Part shown: positions 37,109 to 48,067 of the stretch, in pieces
Numbering within the stretch: position 1 is the stretch's first letter
Layout of the letters: each line of letters opens with the position of its first letter
From: Viola odorata
Lineage: Eukaryota; Streptophyta; Magnoliopsida; Malpighiales; Violaceae
NCBI GenBank assembly: GCA_963691705.1
Contig: OY829542.1
Coordinates: forward strand, 44,389,105-44,453,104
Reading direction: 5' to 3'
DNA: 64,000 bases
The notes under the pieces: generated by a model
Databases searched by the model: none
What the model was told of the DNA's origin: nothing
Seen by the model: only the letters and a program-made list of their open reading frames with translations
Translations under genes and position numbers: made by a program

Positions 37109-37124
37109 CTCAATGAAAGCACCA
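37109..37124 (-). other. Primer binding site of element 1
   Basis: Two bases after the 5' LTR the minus strand reads TGGTGCTTTCATTGAG, starting with the TGG expected opposite a tRNA CCA end. Element 2 has a related site (TGGTGCTCTCGTTGAGAG). I could not identify the tRNA. Confidence 0.7.
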
Positions 37125-37126
37125 AA

Positions 37127-37906
37127 TGATAATCCGTTGAACGGAGTGAGGGGTTTTTGGTAAAGTAGCACGCTGGAGGGTGGTAGCTGGAGCTCCGTGA
37201 GAGACCTGCACAGTGCCGGAAGTGTTTTCCGGCCTAAAAGCTCCAATGCCAAAGTCAGTATTCTCGTTAAGTGTAGGGAAAATGTGTGTATTTTTTAGTG
37301 TGTGTCCTTGAGTAAAAGAAGAAACTTCCTTTATATACCTCCCTCTAGTCCTTAGGCTGGGCTAGAGTGGTTAGATCTTTTGACATCCCTTCCCCTTTTT
37401 CCGCAGCAGGTGGTCTAGGAGTAGGGGTTCATCATTATAACGTGGGGTGGAGACCTTACTTTAGGGGAATAGAGTCGTCCCCTTGTCCAGTTGTCAGATG
37501 ATGAATTGATGGGAGCAGGTTATCCTCCCTGCCAACCTTGACTAAATGTATACTGACTATGGAGTATTATATAAATAATATCTGTGAGGGGAGCTTAATA
37601 TCTGTGCCCAATCAGTACGATGCCGTTGGGGTGGAATCGGCAGGCTGTCGTTGTGTAGAATCGGCTGGGTGCCGTTTGGTGACACATTGACCAGGCCAGG
37701 GTATATAACGGTGCCGATCTGTTTCCTCATGCTTGGGCGGATGGATCGGCCTTGTCCCGATTTGAGACAATCGGGTTAGACTTGTCCTTTGATCACTTAT
37801 TCCTGTTGACTTGGTCAAACGGTCGCGATGCCGTTTTGGCTGGTCAACAGTACTTTGTGAAGGTGCAAAGTCCATTATGCCCTTCTGATAATTTTATGTA
37901 TTATCA
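37127..37906 (-). repeat. 5' LTR of element 1
   Basis: Begins TGATAAT and ends ATTATCA on either strand, giving a 7-bp terminal inverted repeat. A TATA box for the minus strand (GGTATATAAAGG) lies at about 37329-37340, leaving roughly 200 bases of R-U5 before the primer binding site. Confidence 0.95.
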
Positions 37907-37911
37907 GTTAT

Positions 37912-39355
37912 CAAATATATTACACTTTTTTTTATTAAAAAAAACAAGAAATTGTGTGGTAGAGAAAAGCCTCGCAGGCCTTAAACCATTTTAATTAAGG
38001 TAGTGGTTATCTCATTCAAAGACACTTGTCAATCATCTAATAGACCAACAACAATTTGCAAACAATTTGAAGATTGTCACTAACTTTATCTATTCGAGCA
38101 AGAAAATAATTTAAGTAACATATAGTTATCGTTTGATCTGAGCGTTCGCATGCTTCGTTCTTTTTCGCCAACACTTGAATTTATCATGATAGGGTAGTTA
38201 TTAGAACTAGCATGAGCTCTCTCATATTTTATTCATATTACTATTGCTCTATAAGATACTCCTGGAGGTCAATTTAAAATCAATTTAAAACAATATCATG
38301 TATATACATCGAACCAATATGAAATGATTCGTGACAAAATGACAATGCAATGGATTATTGGATTTACTTTTGAAATTTTGCCCCTCTTTTTAGTTTCTAT
38401 TTATAACATTTTTAAATTCATCAGCATCTTCAAAAATATTTTATTATTTTAATAACATTATAAAATTGACATAGGGGTGTTTGGTTATGAAGACAGAATT
38501 TTGGCGCTACATTATTTAAATTTCTGGACAAAACCTCGCCACAATCTGATTCGGCTCTATTAATTATCATTATAATATTAAACGGTATGCATTAATCGGT
38601 TAAATTATAAATTCATATGCATTTTGGCTCTTTTTTGTGTGCGATATATGCATTAAAATTTAGAACACTAAATAATTAGTTTATTCAACAATTAAAGTGA
38701 TTCGTTTAATGTAAAGTTGGTTATATAGATCAATCTTATACCGAAAAAAAATCATCCCATTTTAGACCAAAAGTACTCAAAATAGATCAATCTTATAACC
38801 AATATATGATATTTTTTCACTGTTTTCCCACGGTAGAAAAAAAATTACACAAGTGAGTAGGTGGCAGGTACATTACGGAAAAATGAAAAGGTAAGGTAAG
38901 GTGGTATATTAAATCAATTGCGATGTCTCTAGTACGTCATTTTCAGACGTGGACGAGCGAGCAAACCCATAGAAAAGAGAAGAGCAAGAAAAAGGGAATT
39001 AGAGAGAGAGCTTGAACATCATCATCACATTAATTAATTAATTACTAATACTCAATTAACAACACTAATTAACACAATATATTGCTTAAGCACTAACCAG
39101 AGGCAGAGCCATGACACCATAGTCATAATTAATTAATGACTGATTATAATCATACTGCTTCTTCCTACTTGCTAATTAAAAACTTACTGCTTACCATTTT
39201 TTAATACTGACAAAAAAGGAAAAAGAGGAAGAAGACAATCCTCTTTCTTTCTTCTTTATCGAAATCATCAACAAACATCATAATCATCATCACACCCAAA
39301 TACCAACAAAAACACATCACATTTCTTTTGTGACCAAATCCCAATCCCAATATCA
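37912..39355. other. AT-rich intergenic DNA, right flank of element 1
   Basis: No gene is recognised. The part nearest 39355 is probably the 3' UTR of the bZIP gene. An AG repeat lies near 39000. Confidence 0.4.
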
Positions 39356-39847
39356 TCAATACTGAAACAGATCTGGTGATGCCATGAGTGGTTGGTTGAG
39401 ATAAATTGGGTTTAGTAATGGGTTCATGAAGCAATCAGCTGTTGCTGCCTGAACAACATCCTTGTGGTGGTCTGTCTCAAAAACCACATAATTACTTGTT
39501 GTGCTGTTGATATAATGGAGGATCTCACTTAGAGAATCAAGTCTTTGGCCAAGTTCCATCATCTGTGCTCTAAGAACAGAGTTCTCTGCCTCAACATTCA
39601 AGAAATGCTGGGTTGTGATATTGATGCTTGAAAGGATTTGGTTGTTTTCTTTCCTGATCTGTGTCACTTGTGCCATCAAATCATCCAAATGTTTCTGTTT
39701 TCTCATCCTGGATCGCCTCGCTGACTCTCGATTCGATTCCATTCTCTTCCTTTTCCTCTGATCCATCACCTGCAAATCCCCTTCAGAACCAGAGTTTTGT
39801 AGCAGCAGAGATGTGGAACCTGAGGAATTCCCACTTGATGATGCCAT
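39356..39847 (-). CDS. Group S1 bZIP transcription factor (bZIP11/44/2/53-like)
   Basis: Intronless 163-residue protein, as is usual for group S1. The basic region (MDQRKRKRMESNRESARRSR, with the N-x7-R core) leads directly into a long leucine zipper with heptads at LDDLMAQ, NNQILSS, VEAENSVL and LDSLSEIL. A Ser-rich N-terminus precedes it, and the tail ends MASPDLFQY. Group S1 proteins heterodimerise with group C bZIPs and control amino acid and sugar metabolism during energy limitation. The 5' leader carries the diagnostic sucrose-control uORF, which confirms the group independently. No defects were seen. I cannot choose among bZIP2, 11, 44 and 53. Confidence 0.94.
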   Translation of the reverse strand: MASSSGNSSGSTSLLLQNSGSEGDLQVMDQRKRKRMESNRESARRSRMRKQKHLDDLMAQVTQIRKENNQILSSINITTQHFLNVEAENSVLRAQMMELGQRLDSLSEILHYINSTTSNYVVFETDHHKDVVQAATADCFMNPLLNPIYLNQPLMASPDLFQY

Positions 39848-40018
39848 GATTTTCAGAGAATTATTATATAGTGCTTATTTATTCTTAATTAACAGACGCA
39901 GGACCCAGATGGAAGTATTGATACTTTCTTGATTTATATACTACTATAGTTATAATGAAAAAGAGAAATAACTATGTTTATGTTATAATAAGATTCAAGA
40001 AATTGGGGGGCAGAGTGT

Positions 40019-40144
40019 TCATGAGAAAACATAAAACCAGTAAAGGAACACAACAGAGAAAGATTGAACAAGATGGGTCCTGCGCCTCAGGGAGGAATCG
40101 ACCATAAACCCCGAACGGAGAATTTCACTAAGAACTGGAGACAT
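40019..40144 (-). CDS. Conserved uORF encoding the sucrose-control (SC) peptide, CPuORF1 type
   Basis: A 41-residue ORF on the minus strand in the bZIP leader, ending 171 bases before the main start codon. It opens MSPVLSEILRSGF, has a second in-frame Met at residue 14 and ends VQSFSVVFLYWFYVFS followed by TGA. This C-terminus is the hallmark of the uORF2 family that stalls ribosomes when sucrose is high and so represses translation of S1 bZIPs. Codon-level conservation argues that it is functional. Confidence 0.93.
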   Translation of the reverse strand: MSPVLSEILRSGFMVDSSLRRRTHLVQSFSVVFLYWFYVFS

Positions 40145-40510
40145 GAATATCAAACATTAAATTCAAGATTTGCATCAAGATTCATACAAGAACTTCCTTT
40201 TCAAAAACAATTTTGGCAGAGTAACAGAGTAACAGCTACAGATCTGAGATTGAGACAAGAACAACCTTGATTTTAAACGAGTTTTTGCCTTTTTGGAGGG
40301 TTTGACCTCCTGGGTTTTAGGTTTTAGACTCTAAAACCAACAGAAGAACACAATTTAAGGAGAACAGAGGAGAACAGAGGAAAAAACAGAAGAAACTCAG
40401 CTATTAAACAGAGAGGAAAAGAAGAAAAATACTAGAAGCAAGAAAATCTAAAATGTATAGAGGGGGGGAAGAGGAGAAGAGGAAGAGGTTTTTGAGGGTA
40501 TTGAGAGGGG

Positions 40511-40519
40511 AATTTATAG
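40511..40519 (-). promoter_or_regulatory. Probable TATA box of the bZIP gene
   Basis: The minus strand reads CTATAAATTCC about 370 bases upstream of the uORF start. Transcription from here would give a leader of roughly 600 nt, in line with long S1 bZIP leaders. Confidence 0.5.
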
Positions 40520-40969
40520 AATGGAGGGTGGTATTGCAACAACAAGAAAATACGAAAAAATATTACAAAATTACAATAAAAAATATTGGAAAATGGGAAA
40601 AACAATTAAAAATTAAAGAGTATTGAGCATAGGAATCTCCAATGAGAGTAGTTGAGGAGGAGGGAGAGAGTTGATTAGGCATGTGCGGTGGAGACGAAAT
40701 TTCCGCAAGCGTACAATGCCAGCTGGTGAGCAAGACATTTTAATGCTTACCATACGAGTAATTATTAAACACTTCTCGAGTAACATATCATACACTTCAC
40801 TTACCTAAATGATAGATTTATCACTAATAATCCCGCAAATTCTAAATCTTTTTTAGTTTTTATTTTTTCAATTTTTTCAAAAGCCAAAGCAATATTAGTT
40901 GTCAATTATAGAGTGATTATTAAAAATACGTCAATGGTATATCTTAAATTTTCAGTTAAACAAATTGCA
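40520..40969. other. bZIP upstream region up to the LINE insertion
   Basis: AT-rich noncoding DNA; no other gene is recognised. The LINE begins about 450 bp upstream of the proposed TATA box. Confidence 0.4.
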
Positions 40970-41015
40970 ATATTTTTTCTTCTATTTTTTTTGATAAAAA
41001 GAATAACTTTCATTA

Positions 41016-44000
41016 CTAAGGATTGAGAAAACAATCAAGGCGCTCAGGACACAAACCATCCCAGCAATCAGTCAAGCCTAATGTAAAAGCTCTCCTAGCA
41101 AGAGCATGAGCATCTACATTAGCAGTTCTTTGAACATGCACAAAATTACATAAACTAAAGCCAACAGCAAGATGAATAATATCAGCAACAATGACCCCTA
41201 AACTGGAAAATGAATGGGAGCTAGAGAGAATAGCTTGAATCAGAACAAGACAATCAGACTAGATGCGGAGATAGCTAAGGTTACGCTCTTTGGATATCTG
41301 GAGAACCCTGCGAACAACTAAGCCTTCTGCTAGAGCGACATCAAGGTGGAAATGAGCACACTCATGTCCTGAAAAGATACAGTTTCCGTAAGAGTCCCGG
41401 GCAATGAATCCCAATCCAACTCGAGCAGGACCAACCACCGAGTCTGAACTGAGACAGATGATACCCTCCCCGGGGGGGAAACTAGGCTGAGGTAGAAACC
41501 TGATCGGACACCCGTGGGTCATCAGACAAACGCTCATTAATCCTCCTATAATCTCCCAGCAAGCGAGCACCACAAAAAAGGACATCCCGAGGATATGGCT
41601 CAACTTGGTTGAAAAGAAAGTCATTTCTGGCATACCAAATAGACCAGAGAATCGATAATACCTCTTCTAGAATAGAGGTTGAAGCAGAAGTCCCCACAGC
41701 CCCCAACTAGTCATGGAGAGTCGAAATAGGGGCAAAGTTGAAGATCGAAAGGATATGGCTACACCTCCATATGTCCATAGTGAACGCACAGTGCAGAAAG
41801 AGATGATCAATAGATTCGGGAGCCTGATGGCAGAACGGACACGAATCATCACCAATAATACCTCTAGTCAACAGCTTGGTCCGAGTTGGGAGACCCTCAT
41901 GCACTAAGCGCAAAATAAATACCTTAAACTTGGGTGGGATATGAAGATTCCACAGCCCAGTCCACCAGAAGTCGACCCCAGTAGATCCATCTGAAAGGAG
42001 AAAGTGGTAACAACTCTTCACCGAAAACTTCCCCGAGGATGACCATCGCCAAATCAATCTATCAGGAGGACGGAATAAACTAACAGGCATGCCCAAAATG
42101 GCATTACACTCAGTTGGGCCAAAAATCTCACGAACTAGAGAGTCGTTCCAACAACCCCTATCATGATCCATCAACTCGCTTACTGTCGCATCCGACTGAA
42201 GCTGAGACACCGGTGCCTGGATGAGTCCAGTGGGGGAGGTCGGGACCCACGGGACTTTCCAAATACGTATTTGTTCACCATCCCCTACCTGCTAAAGGCA
42301 ACCTCTAGCAAGAGCGTCACGACCAGCCAAGAAGCTCCTCTAAATGAAGTTAGGACGAGATCCTAACGCGGCATCAAGGAAGTGACCCGCAGGGAAATAT
42401 TTGGCTTTTAACACTCTGACGAGAAGAGAGGTAGGATGCTGAATAATGCGCCACCCTTGTTTAGCCAAAAGCGCAAGATTAAACTCTCGTAACTTGCGAA
42501 AACCCAGTCCACCCTCTCATTTAGGCTTGCAGAGCACATCCCATGAGATCCAGCTGATCTTATGTTTACCTTCACTTCCCCCCCACCAAAATTATCTCAT
42601 AGCACGATCCAAATCCTCACAAACCCCGAGGGGCATCTCAAAACAACTCATTAAGTAGGTGGGGATAGCCTACGCAATAGACTTGATCAAAACTTCCTTT
42701 CCTGCTTGAGATAACATCTTCTCTTTCCAGCCGCTCAAACGTTTACATAAGCGATCACGAATCGAGCTAAAGGCAGCCTTTTTTGAACGGCCAAAGCCTA
42801 CCGGAAGGCCAAGGTATTTAGAATGATGAGACACCACTCTGATACCAAGACTACGTTGAAAGGTGGACCTCAAAGCTCCACAGACATTCGTACTGAACAC
42901 TATCTCCGATTTCTCCAAATTGATCATTTGGCCCGAAGCATCACCATAGGTAGATAGAATTCCCGAAATAACATCCGTTTCACTAGGAGAAGCTCTAGCA
43001 AAAATAAGGCTATCATCTGCATAGAAAAGATGACTAATACAGGGACCCCCCTGACTAACCGAAATACCATGAAGCAGGCGAGATTGATTAGCCTCCCGCA
43101 GCATCGCCGAAAGATCTTCTATGCAAAGAATAAAAAGATAGGGGGATAGGGGATCTCCCTGCCGAAGGCCTCTCAGAGGTTTGAAAGTCGGACCAGGGTT
43201 ACCTTCCAACAGGATAGAGTACGAGACTGTGGAAACACAACGCATAACGAGGTCCATCCATCCGATGTGAAAACCAAGCTTGAGTAAAATTTGGCGCAGA
43301 TATTGTCACTCCACCCTATCGTAAGCTTTACTGATATCAAGCTTAAGGCTCATCAATCCACGACCCGTCCGCCTAGTCTGCATAGTATGAAAAATCTCTT
43401 GGGCAACATAGGCATTATCAGTAATAAGCCTATTAGGGACAAAAGCACTTTGATTTTCGGAGATGATATCAGGGAGAAAAAGTTTCAGTCTATTCGCTAT
43501 GACCTTAGTGATTATTTTGAAAATAACATTGCAGAGGCTAATAGGTCTAAAATGAGAACAAACTACCGGATTATCAACCTTAGGAATCAAAGTAATAAAG
43601 GTATGATTCAAGTGAGTAGGGTCAGCAGAATTGTTAAGAACATGAAGCACAACAGAGGAAACAGAGTCTCCAATAAGATCCCAAAATTTTTGAAAGAAAA
43701 GAGGGGGCATACCATCAGGACCGGGGACAGTTTTAGGTTTCATTTGTTTCAACACACGATGTACCTCCTCCTTAGAGTAGGGGGCCATCAGATGATCATT
43801 CATCATTGACGACATGACCGGGAGAATAGAACGCAGAGCATTTGTCACCTCCACAGGGCCAGTAGATGTAAACATCTTCTTGGAATATTCTGTGAAAATG
43901 GACTCCACTGCTCCAATGTCTTTGTGCCACACCCCAAGCTCATCTTTGATCCCCTCAATACGATTCTTCTTGAGCCGATGACTGGCATGCCTGTGGAAAA

Positions 44001-45081
44001 AACTTGTATTCTTATCCCCAGCTTCTAACCACAAGGCACGAGATCGTTGCTGCCATATAATTTCCTCCCTATGAATAAGTTCTGCCAGTTCCCTCGACGC
44101 CCACTGAATCTCATCTTGATTCTGATCCGACACAGGCAGCTGTTGTAACTGACCTAATCTATCCCTACCCAATTTGATTTGCCTCGGCAAGGACCCAAAG
44201 GAAACTTTACTCCACTTAGTAAGGGACTCCCCACAGTGACGTAATCTATCCATAATGGAGAAATGACCCCCCCATGAACCATCGGATTGCCAAGCTGCTT
44301 CCACTACATCCAGACAACTCTCATCCCTTAGCCAAACAACTTCAAAACGATACAACCTGCCTCTTCATCGCTCAAATTTCTTACATCTAAGCTGAAGAAG
44401 CAACAGACAATGATCCGATCCAAAGTACAAACAACTGTCAGGAAAGAGATCCTTCCAATCCTATGTCGCAACCCCTCTATCAACCCTTTCCAGAATTAGA
44501 CCAGGACCCCGTTGATTATTGCACCATGTAAATGGTGCTCCCTTAAAACCCAAATCCTGTAAACCGCAGTCGTCCAAGACTTGACGGAAATCTAACATGA
44601 CCGATAAATGTCTATCACGACCACCATGCTTCTCAGCCGCCCAAAGAATTTCGTTGAAATCCCCCACACAAACCCAAGGTAGATGATTGTTACCCTGAAG
44701 AGAGCGAAGTAAGTCCCAAGTTTTATGCTTATCTACACCTGAAGGCCAACCATACAAACCAGAAAACTGCCAATAGACTAAAGGATTATTTATTTCATTT
44801 ATTTTGATATCAATACAATGCAAACTTAAAAAAAGAACAGAAACATGAAGTGAATCGTTCCACAAGAGGGCCAAACCACCCCTCCTAGAGGGACCAACAC
44901 AATCCACACCGATGACATGGTTGAAACCCCAACCTTTATTCAAAGTCCTAACCTCTGCCACTGAAAACTTCATTTCACATAAGAAAACCAAAGAGGGAGC
45001 TTCAAGCTTTAAGAGCTTAGATAGAATCGAAACTGTCGACTGGTTCCCAAGCCCTCTATAGTTCCAGGACAAAGCGATCAT
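41016..45081 (-). pseudogene. LINE ORF2 (endonuclease, reverse transcriptase, RNase H), interrupted
   Basis: The start is MIALSWNYRGLG at 45081. The endonuclease (GDFNEILWAAEKHGG, LERVDRGVAT) runs to about 44460. Reverse transcriptase follows (PKTVPGPDGMPPLFFQKFW, LRGLRQGDPLSPYLFILC, FYADDSLIF near 43030). Then come the zf-RVT segment (WSSSGKFSVKSCYHFL, CPFCHQAPESIDHLFLHC) and an RNase H domain (VGLGFIARDSYGNCIFSG, then TANVDAHALARRA) ending at 41016. From 45081 to about 41590 every piece is in one frame, broken only by stops (near 44461, 44368, 43303, 42675, 42595, 42518, 42340, 41707). A frameshift precedes RNase H near a G-run at about 41470-41490. Typical plant L1 layout. Confidence 0.9.
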
Positions 45082-47054
45082 ATCTGTAGGCGGGACTGCT
45101 CAGCAGCCTTCGCCTTTGGTCCATAAGGGGTAACAGGTCCCCGAAGTTTCTTAGGTGTGACAGAACTCCCATACTCCACAGTCACATCATTCAGTCCATC
45201 CAGAGTCCTCTTCCTATCTGCTCGCTGCGGAATGGCACATTTCTTCTTTCTTGTCCGATACATGTTGGGTCCCAGGTTAACATACGAATAAATCCTTTTC
45301 TTATCTTTCTCCGAAATCTCACCATCTATCATCCCAAAATTTCTCATGACCACTATCTTCTCCTCAGCAGTCGGAGCATTACGAAGAGCATTATTCTTGA
45401 CAACTGTCCTCTTTAAAGTTGCCAACTGCTCTTTAGTCTCTGCAGGCCCTTTGGAGGGGCCATCCAAATTCTGAACCTGTACAGCTGGAGAAGATAAATC
45501 GGATTCAAGGCTGTAAGTAGTGTCCGGGGTCGGCTGAAAATCTAAAAGAGGAGAGGGCGAAGGGGAATAAAGGGCCAACTTGTTGTTGGATAAAGGAGAA
45601 AAATGCCCAAGACATGAGGAAGGCCTTGGAGCAGCCAAGGAGAGAGGCGGCCCAACCAAGGAGGGCGCTGGACAGGAGCGCAGGCCTGGAGGGAGGCGCG
45701 ACCCAGCAACAATGAGCAGCCCAACTTATTGAGAGGCTGCCACCAAGTCTAGCATCAGCGTTGGGCTTTGTGGGGATAAAGCCGACCCAAAAGGCTTAGC
45801 CAGCCCACTTTTATTAATTCCAACCAGCTCACCTGCAGCCAAAAAATTATTCCCAGCCTCCTTCACTCCTGCCACGTCATTAATTAAAAGGCCATGCTTC
45901 TGAACTTCCACAGCAACCGACTCAACCAATTTTTGAACAGCCAAATTATTCCCATTAAAACCACCATTAACCCTCCCATAATTCCCTGCAATAATTAAGG
46001 ACTTAACGCTACTCATCAGCTAGTCAATAACAGCTAAATCATTACCCCCATTAACATCCTGCATTTCAGCCTCTTTAAGGTCATTAACACCCTACAGTAA
46101 CGTCTCATTATTGAGCCGATCAGCTCTAGCAACCAAGGGAGAATCCTCTAAATCAGAAAAGCCACCTGTCGAACGAATCCGATGACTGAAAAAATCAAGC
46201 CGCTTAGGACGCAACGGGGAAGAAATACGATCCAACGGGCTTGAATCACCCTGATTCTTCCGACCAGAGCTGCCACGACTATCAAACTGATAGTGCACCA
46301 AATGCTCCGAAGAGACCCATAAATTCACATCAAAAGGCAAAACAACAGAATCACTAGCCCCCGCCGAATTCCAACCAAAATAATTCTTATGAATATGACC
46401 AACCAGACCACAAAAATAGCAGAAAATTGGAAGCTTTTCATACTAAAAAGATAGTAGGATGGCTGGACTAACAACAACCTTAAATTCCAAGGAACTAACT
46501 AGAGGTGAATCAATACATAACCTAGCCCGAAATTTCACAAAATTCCAACAGCCCCGCAAATCCGAATCACTCACAGACACAAAACCAACCCCCATCATTG
46601 ACGCAATACCCTTAATATTATCCTCATTACGCAAATTTAATGGGAGATCAAATACACGGATCCAAAAACATACCTCATTCAGATTGACCTTCAAAAATTG
46701 AACACCACCATTCACTGTTTGTAAGACCACCAGCTTGTTATCGAACAACCACGGAGAACCCTCCATCACTTTCGAATGATTCCGAGTGGACAAGAACTTA
46801 AACAAGAAAAGATTCCTCTCAATTTGCGTCTGCTCAAACTTGGTAAAAGGCTGCCAAATAGACTTCATGACCGCAAAAAAAGAAGGAACATGAACGGGCT
46901 TCTCAGTCATGACCTGCCCCAAAACCAGCAGCTCAGCCTCAGCCGACGACGATGAGCGCAGAACAAAAGGGACCACTTCCCCAGCAGACACCACCACCTC
47001 TTTTCTTTTCCCAGCCCGAGACGAAGAAGAAGCCATAGCGTCCATAAAGCACAA
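45078..47054 (-). pseudogene. LINE ORF1 (DUF4283/zinc-knuckle protein), interrupted
   Basis: All fragments from 47054 down to 45078 share one frame. The N-terminal part matches the nucleic-acid-binding DUF4283 type (FTKFEQTQIERNLFLFKF, GSPWLFDNKLVVLQ, FWIRVFDLPLNLRNE). A knuckle CYFCGLVGHIHKNYF follows, where the final Cys has become Tyr. The tail is Pro/Ser-rich with a basic end. In-frame stops lie near 46443, 46342, 46090, 46018 and 45724. The probable start is MASSSSRAGKRK near 47036. ORF1 ends in ATGA overlapping the ORF2 start. Confidence 0.85.
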
Positions 47055-47515
47055 AATATTTCAAGACGTGAAAACAGAAAAACCAGCCCTGTAAGAGATA
47101 GCAAACAGAAGGCAGAAAAACAACAAAAAAGGAATTACTTGTAGACACAAGAAAAAAGCCTAAAGAGGAAATAATAACCCTGAAAGGAAAGAAAAGGAAA
47201 TTGTGGCAAGAATGAAGACGGGGGTGAGAAGACGGGATCAGGGAAGATTTGCTCTTAAGCACCATAATTTGGGGAATCAGAATCCCACAAAAATAGAGAA
47301 TCAATCTCAGACAATCAATGAGATCCCGACATCTAAGGGATCCACAAAGAAACAAGCATAGATCAGGAAAGAAAAAATCAGGAAAGAAAAAATCAGGAAA
47401 CGCCATGGTGGGGGATCACCGGCGCCGCCGCCGCATGTCCAGAGCTCCTGTCCTTTTTCGCTCTCTCAACCGGGCTCCCAATTGGAATTCTGGTTGCCTC
47501 ATGATAGTTATCACC
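47055..47515 (-). other. LINE 5' UTR
   Basis: The sequence between ORF1 and the upstream copy of the target-site duplication. It is GC-richer near the 5' end (CGGCGGCGGCGCCGGTG on the minus strand, 47420-47436) and contains a triple GATTTTTTC-type repeat (47360-47400). No coding domain was seen. Confidence 0.6.
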
Positions 47516-47846
47516 ATATTTTTTCTTCTAAGAAATGACTATCAGTTTTAAAATTTTGGCTTCCCAAATTGTAACGCTTTTTGCCAATTATGAAGTAATT
47601 AAAGGTGTTTAGGGATGATCATATGAAAAATTACTTTTAATCATTTAAAAAAGTAAAAATGGACAACTAATTCGCTTATTTTATTTTCTTTGAAAACGAC
47701 AACTAATTTTTTTTAAGGAAATAATAGTATAAGAATCTCATATTTGGGACTCCATTGCTAATGAATCTCAATTCACCACTTATCAAAATGAAATGTAAAG
47801 TGTGGTGATATTTCAGAGTGCATTACAATTTTCATACTATACTATA

Positions 47847-48067
47847 TTCTCTTCGTCCTCCTCGAAAAAATTACTTTCCTAACCATTTTTTCTTCTTAAA
47901 AAAAATAGTCTTCGTCAGTTTTAATATATTAGAGAATTAAAATTAGTATTGATTGGATGTAATTAATAAAATAATTAAAAATAATTAGTTCTAAATATAT
48001 AAAAAAACAATAATCAATCATTGGGTGAAAGCAAGTTTAGAGTTATTTTTTGTAATCAGATAGGGAG
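47847..48067. mobile_element. Stowaway-like MITE, diverged
   Basis: TA flanks both ends. The left end TTCTCTTCGTCCTCCTCGAA pairs with the right end on the other strand (CTCCCTATCTGATTACAAAA), and both continue with AAAAT(T/A)ACT. Length is about 221 bp with an AT-rich interior. It is more decayed than the element at 25884. Confidence 0.5.

Larger units (their letters stand above)
26737..37906 (-). mobile_element. Complete Ty3/gypsy Tat-lineage LTR retrotransposon (element 1)
   Basis: The element is 11,170 bp with two 780-bp LTRs and GTTAT repeated at 26732-26736 and 37907-37911 as target-site duplication. Transcription is on the minus strand: 5' LTR (right), primer binding site, gag-pol, tandem repeats, an antisense gene and 3' LTR (left). 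Two RNase H domains in Pol (a classical one after RT, a second archaeal-type one before integrase) plus an antisense ORF place it in the Tat lineage, close to Retand-type elements. By eye the LTRs differ at about a dozen sites, so the insertion is fairly young. Gag-Pol is one long frame, but its last part is frameshifted. Confidence 0.95.
40985..47515 (-). mobile_element. Full-length L1-type LINE retrotransposon (decayed)
   Basis: A 6.5-kb non-LTR element on the minus strand. ATATTTTTTCTTCTA occurs at 40970-40984 and 47516-47530 as a perfect 15-bp target-site duplication. A poly-T run at 40985-40992 on the plus strand is the poly-A tail. Order on the minus strand: 5' UTR (47515-47055), ORF1 with DUF4283-like domain and zinc knuckle, ORF2 with endonuclease, reverse transcriptase, zf-RVT region and C-terminal RNase H. 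Both ORFs contain stop codons, so it is not autonomous. Confidence 0.93.
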
